Assembly (NCBI GenBank): GCA_026225945.1 | Contig: JAMJFZ010001651.1 | Span: 1-64,000 of the forward strand | Direction: 5' to 3' | DNA: 64,000 nucleotides | Source of the DNA: Cricetomys ansorgei | Taxonomy: Eukaryota; Chordata; Mammalia; Rodentia; Nesomyidae | Shown: piece by piece, positions 59,542-64,000 of the stretch | Layout: every line of letters starts with the position of its first letter | How positions within the stretch are numbered: position 1 is the stretch's first letter | Position numbers and translations under genes: made by a program | Notes under the pieces: model-generated | Databases searched by the model: none | Told to the model about the DNA's origin: nothing | What the model saw: the letters and a program-made list of their open reading frames with translations, nothing else

Positions 59542-60712
59542 TGTATAATGGAATATTTAAATGTATTCTCAAATATTATAAAGCTACTTGCACTTCTGTG
59601 CAGTAATATGAACTTTGAACAGCTACTTCATCTGGCAGCTAAAGCTACCGTCACAAAGTCATCTTCGTTAGCTGTTGGAACCAGCTTTCTGAGTGATGAT
59701 GAGCTACAGCTTTTTGAATGTAGAAGAATGCCACTTTGGAGCACTGGCAATTGTCCACCCATGGATGGAGCAATTGTTGTTCAGATTTGACTTTGCCCAC
59801 TGAGATCTTCATCTTGAAAGAACCCTATTGTATTATCTCTAATGGAGGAGCCTCCCATGGTCTCCTCCCCCAGCCTAAGCATTGGATAGGGAATACCTTG
59901 TCCAGGGTCTTGACTTCGCATATAAAACAGCATCAGGTTGGACAGCTAAAGTTGGGGGTTGGTGCACTATGGAAATTCTATTCATTAAGTGTAGGCTCTG
60001 GGCTAAAAAGTTAAGTTGAAGCGCGAGTGTTCCTCGCCCCCGGGGATGGCAGGATGTTCTGCAGACTCCTTTTCTTGAAGCCCTGGAAGCTGCTACTCAG
60101 TAAACAAAATGGCAAACTTTCTCTGCCTGACTCTGTAGTGAATTATACACCTTTGTCTCTGCAAAGGCCATGAGGCCAGGTATGCTCCTCCCCTGCCATG
60201 CTAATTAAGGCTTCCCCACCCGAGGGAGAAGCCACGCCCTTTTCCCCCGGGGAAGGATGTTAAAAGGGGAGGGCTCGTGGAATAAACGAGTCTCGTGTCC
60301 ATCAGATTCCTGACTCCCGGGATTTCTTTTCCCGTCCCGTCAGTTCTCAGCAAGCAGGGATCAGGCAGCCCACGTGGTCTCAGGAACTCACATCCCTCTT
60401 GCCTTCCTGGTGCTTTCCCATGGCTTTCGCCTTTCACCCCTGGCCAGGGCAAAAGCAGCTTCCCAGCCAGCTCCGGGCTGGGATAGGGCTGTGGCGAAGG
60501 TGCGTGGGAAGACCGAAATAATAACGACAATTAAGCAGTTAAGAGTTTTGTATTGGTGGGCAGTGCTTTTCCTTAATAAATTACCTGGAGGCCACATGCT
60601 CTGGGTCAGTCCATCAGAGGAGAGACCCTCTGTAAAGTGGATCAGGTACACACCATGACTGTCTCCTGTTCCCTCAATGAACCCATTCGAGTTATTAATG
60701 TTTCCATCTACA
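59542..60712 (+). mobile_element. Solo-LTR-like element, copy B, split by a second LTR
   Basis: TGTATAATGGAATATTTAAATG .. TTTCCATCTACA parallels copy A (16889-17485) through both halves: 59542-59989 and 60536-60712. An AATAAA lies in CCTTAATAAATTACCTGG. TATG flanks both ends (59538-59541, 60713-60716); alternatively a 10-base direct repeat ATATGTGTAT (59537-59546, 60712-60721) marks the insertion. The middle is the nested LTR. Confidence 0.65.
59990..60529 (+). mobile_element. Nested 540-bp solo LTR with 6-bp target duplication
   Basis: Begins TGTAGGCTCTGGGC and ends AATAATAACGACA (TG..CA), flanked by ATTAAG at 59984-59989 and 60530-60535. Removing it rejoins copy B where copy A is continuous. 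It contains a TTAAAAGGGG TATA-like box (about 60260) and GGAATAAACG with AATAAA at 60281-60286. The 6-bp duplication fits a class II (ERVK/IAP-like) endogenous retrovirus; no internal viral genes remain. Confidence 0.85.
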
Positions 60713-60721
60713 TATGTGTAT

Positions 60722-61753
60722 GTTGGCTTTTAAGTCCTTGAAGGCACACTACTATCTGAAAAATACAGAGGTTAGATATAGAGTAAAGAACTAGGGGGGA
60801 GGGAAGGACTGTTCAAGAAAGAGGGAATAGAATACATAGCTAGAGAGAAACAGCAGTGGGTGTGGAGGGGGCTGGAATGGGAAGATTAAATGGAGAGGCA
60901 GAGGGAAGGGGGCTTAGGGAGGGTGTGCAGAGAGGGACAGCTAGCAGTAGAAGCCATTTGAGGGCTCCCATGGAAACCTTCTACAGTAGAAGCTTCTTTA
61001 AATATGTACATATATGCAAGAAATCTAAATGTATAACAGGGTAAAGGTTTCTCTATCTTGTCTCAGCTAGGGCCATCTTTGGTTTAAACTGAAACTGACT
61101 CCCCTCCCCCCTTTCTATTCCCTGCTATGAAAAGTCTCATGGGAAATACCAAACCTGTTCCAGAAACTGTTAATTCCAAATCTGGTCAAGAATTAGACTA
61201 CCACAATGGAGCCAAATTTGAAGAAAACAAATTTTAATTAAGTTAACTAATACTGGCCAGGAAGATGGACTCTGACCGGGTCCATTTTGAGGTTGCCATG
61301 GAGTGGTCCTGCCACCTCTGAAGTTCCCACAAAACGGCATCATGTCATGTGGCACAGATGCTTAAAAAGGCAGAACCAGTAAGGCTATGCCCTTCCCACC
61401 AGGTCCAGTCAGTGGCAAGCATCTATCCTGATGTACTTCCTGTCTGGGTTATCTCTAGCCTACAAGGGACCAAACACATCCGGTGCAGTAGGATCAACCA
61501 AATGGGATCCAGAAACTCCCTACCCAACATTCCAAGAGGCTATGTCCTTGGGCAAGGGAGATTCAGGACTATCTCACCTGAACAACCCCACCTAGCACTC
61601 CAGGAAGTTATGTCCTTGTTCCATAGATCTCTTAGGCAAAGTAACTTTGCTCTTACAAAACCAGGGTTGAAATGCCCCAGCTAACTGCGTTATTGGCTCC
61701 TGTTAAACTGCTGCTTGCTTCCTCTGTAACTGCCAACAGGGATTTTTTTCTGT

Positions 61754-61801
<48 letters not shown>

Positions 61802-62849
61802 TCTTTAAAAAGCTCTCTGTAATACACTGTGGAGGGAACCAGCCTTTCCCACAAATGGGTTCACGGAAACTCCACGCAGGCGGGAGTACGAGCGCAGGAA
61901 AAATGAGAAATGACAAACGAACAGGGTAGTTTGTTCTTTTATGGGACCCGAGGAAATGACACACATGATCGCGCTTTAAAATGACACGTGGAACACGCTT
62001 TAGAAGTAAAACGCAGGAGCGTTTTTAATAGGGGAATTAACAGTGTACATATTAAGAAAAGAGAGCGGCAAGAGAGAGAGACTGACAATGCAATGAGCCT
62101 TGTCAGTGGAAAAACACACACCAAGAAAAGAAGGAGGGAGAGACTTACAATATACATTACCAGGGAAACGGCCACATCAGAAAGAGAGAGAATTGCTCTG
62201 GGAAGAGGTTTAAAAAGCCAAATAGTTTTTTGATATGCAGATGTTGCTCAGGCCTTCACAGGTTTCATATGTAGATGTAGTCAAACCTAGGATGGGGGTT
62301 GGGAGTCCTTCCTCCTGCGACTTATCTTGTTTGCTAAGAAAGAACATTTGACTTAATATTGTTAGCTGAATAATATCTCCATCTGCCCCAGAGCAGAGTG
62401 CCATGTAGGCAAAGAAGGTTTTTATTTTACAGTTTTTAGCTGTTTGGTGCATATTTATTTTTTCTCTATCTAGGCTCCTTTTGCTTCCATCTGTCACTAT
62501 CAATACGAATGGGTAGCTTTACACATGCCAGGACTTAGAAGCCTGCAAGATATTTTACAAAGACAATTACTTTTGAGTAAAAAATGGCTGCTTCTCCTTC
62601 TCAGCTAACACCGGCCAAGCTAAGGTATCACTAGGCATGCAGACATATTAAAAGACTTTTGTGGCCATTACAGCAAAGGGGAGGGAGGGGCAGAATGGCT
62701 GGTAAGCCGAAGTTCCCTGCTGGGGAGTCTGGAACCTTGTCGACAGACTTCAACCTCATTGCCAGGGTATTAGGGCTCCAGCAATACACATTTTGGGCTT
62801 GTTCTGTGAGAAGTGTTTTTCTCCAGGTACTCACTGGCTGGTTCAATTT
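60722..62849. other. Unassigned intergenic sequence with a 45-base T-run
   Basis: Poly-T at 61756-61800 sits inside text (CTTTAAAAAGCTCTCTGTAAT after it) that looks LTR-like, but no boundaries or target duplication were found. The remainder was not assigned. Confidence 0.4.
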
Positions 62850-64000
62850 GAACTTTGGTTGTGCTGAGAGGTCTTTGGGTTTCTACCTAAAACAAATGGA
62901 ATTGCTAAATAACAAGGGAGACCAGACATCTCTAGCCACCATGTGAAACCTCCAGTGCCAGGAATGGGTTACATAATTAAGTTGTTGGCCAAAAGAGCCC
63001 AATGGAAACCCCCAAACAACTCAAGTGATTGTCAAGGCTACTTACTAGTTGCTCTCCACAAACTGATGGTAAGGCCCTATTGCTGAAGACAATTCCTAAA
63101 TATCTTGTTGAATGCAGGAAAATTGAGCTTGTGCCTCATTGGAACCTTCACCTCCTACTGCCTAGTGTTCATGGTACGGGAACGTACTCTGCATGCTACT
63201 AGAGGAGGAAAGTAAACACAATCCCTGATACAAATCCTGCAGTCTACAACAATGACCTACCTACAGGATAAACTTGGGTAATAGAGGCATAAATGTTGTA
63301 GGAGCAACCAACCACTAGCTGATTGGATTTAAGTCCCACTCTATGAGATGGAATCCATACCTGACACGGCTCCACTGGCCAAGAATATGAGAACAGATAG
63401 GTCCTAGACCTAGGAGAAAACCAAACACTGTTGTTCTGCTAAGGGGCACAGCAACAAAATGACTTAACAACATTCAACTATGCCCATAGATTAATGTCTC
63501 GCTTAGCCATCATCAGAGAAGCTTCCTTCTGCAGTGGATGGGAACAGACAACACTGGACAACGTGTAAAAAATGAGATACCTTGAAACACTCAGTCCTAA
63601 ACGGGATGTCAGCATTAAATTTCTCTCCTCAGGGCTAAGGGAAGAAGAGACAGAAAAGTAAGAGCCAGAGGGGATAGAGGACACCACGGAAACAATGCCT
63701 TCCAAACGCAGCAGGGCTGACTCAGATATGGACTCACAGAGACCGCACAGGTCTAAGACAGAAGGAGTTCCAGCACTGCGATGAGGAAGCAGACACGAGC
63801 TTGCATCCCCAACCAAGACGCTATCTCCAATAAACAACTGTTTCAAAGGAAAATTGGTTTCTCCAGTTGAGTCCCACTGGGCATACAAGTCACACTTAAG
63901 GGCAGTCCCCATGCTCCACAGGAAATGGCCAACACCAAATGAGCTTCGTGTGTTTTCTAAATTTTTTTTGGTCTCATATTGATTTAGGCATTAAAAAAAA
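62850..64000 (+). mobile_element. L1 (rodent Lx-type) 3' end, to window edge
   Basis: CCAGTGCCAGGAATGGGTTAC, AAACTGATGGTAAGGCCC, CCTACTGCCTAGTGTTCATGG, TGATTGGATTTAAGTCCC, CACTGTTGTTCTGCTAAGGG, GGTCTAAGACAGAAGG and GGCCAACACCAAATGAGC follow the order of old rodent L1 3'UTRs. It reaches an A-run at the right edge, which may be its tail. The 144-codon minus-strand frame here is antisense noise. Confidence 0.75.

Noticed and set aside
59380..59790. 136-codon plus-strand frame as a gene
   Set aside because: Its first part is degraded L1 ORF2 and its second part lies in the copy B LTR; it is a fusion by insertion.
63478..63912. 144-codon minus-strand frame
   Set aside because: It runs antisense through an L1 3'UTR and has no recognisable motif.
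1..64000. tRNA genes, rRNA or CRISPR arrays
   Set aside because: tRNA-like A/B boxes occur only inside B2/ID SINEs; tandem arrays here are microsatellites or the coding minisatellite; nothing resembles spaced CRISPR repeats.

Overview
This window is mammalian, and almost certainly rodent, genomic DNA. The marker is the dense scatter of rodent-type SINEs (B1, B2/B3, B4-like, ID) alongside L1 3' ends, rodent LTRs, simple repeats and older mammalian relics (L2, MIR, MER5-like hAT). The SINE copies are visibly diverged. I cannot fix the species from sequence alone.

Only one gene is recognisable. It is Rarres1 (retinoic acid receptor responder 1, TIG1), a membrane-anchored member of the latexin family, on the minus strand. 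Exon 1 (ending at 31557) lies in a GC-rich, CpG-dense island at about 31480-32250. Exon 2 is at 13013-13078, exon 3 at 8369-8557 and exon 4 at 4003-4139. The last coding exons were not found and would lie beyond the left edge or be lost. The identification rests on short conserved stretches compared with human RARRES1 as I recall it.

As written, the gene looks broken. Exon 3 carries an apparent 7-base insertion and an extra A in a homopolymer, which put its second half out of frame. The acceptor of exon 3 appears moved by 12 bases. The expected donor after exon 4 reads GG instead of GT. Exon 4 itself remains cleanly open and well conserved, so this is either a recent loss or partly assembly error. 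The start codon of exon 1 sits inside an in-frame 33-base tandem repeat that creates three successive MQPRR-type starts.

Layout: 1-4002 is the region downstream of exon 4 (L2, a 44-base tandem duplication, SINEs). 4140-31556 holds introns 3, 2 and 1, rich in SINEs and L1 remnants, with an ancient DNA transposon split by a later element and a perfect CTCF-like core near the promoter. 32250-64000 is 5' flanking/intergenic DNA: LTR candidates, a long antisense L1 fragment with nested SINEs, microsatellites, a nested LTR-in-LTR at 59.5-60.7 kb, and an L1 3' end running to the right edge. No second protein-coding gene, tRNA, rRNA or CRISPR array could be supported.
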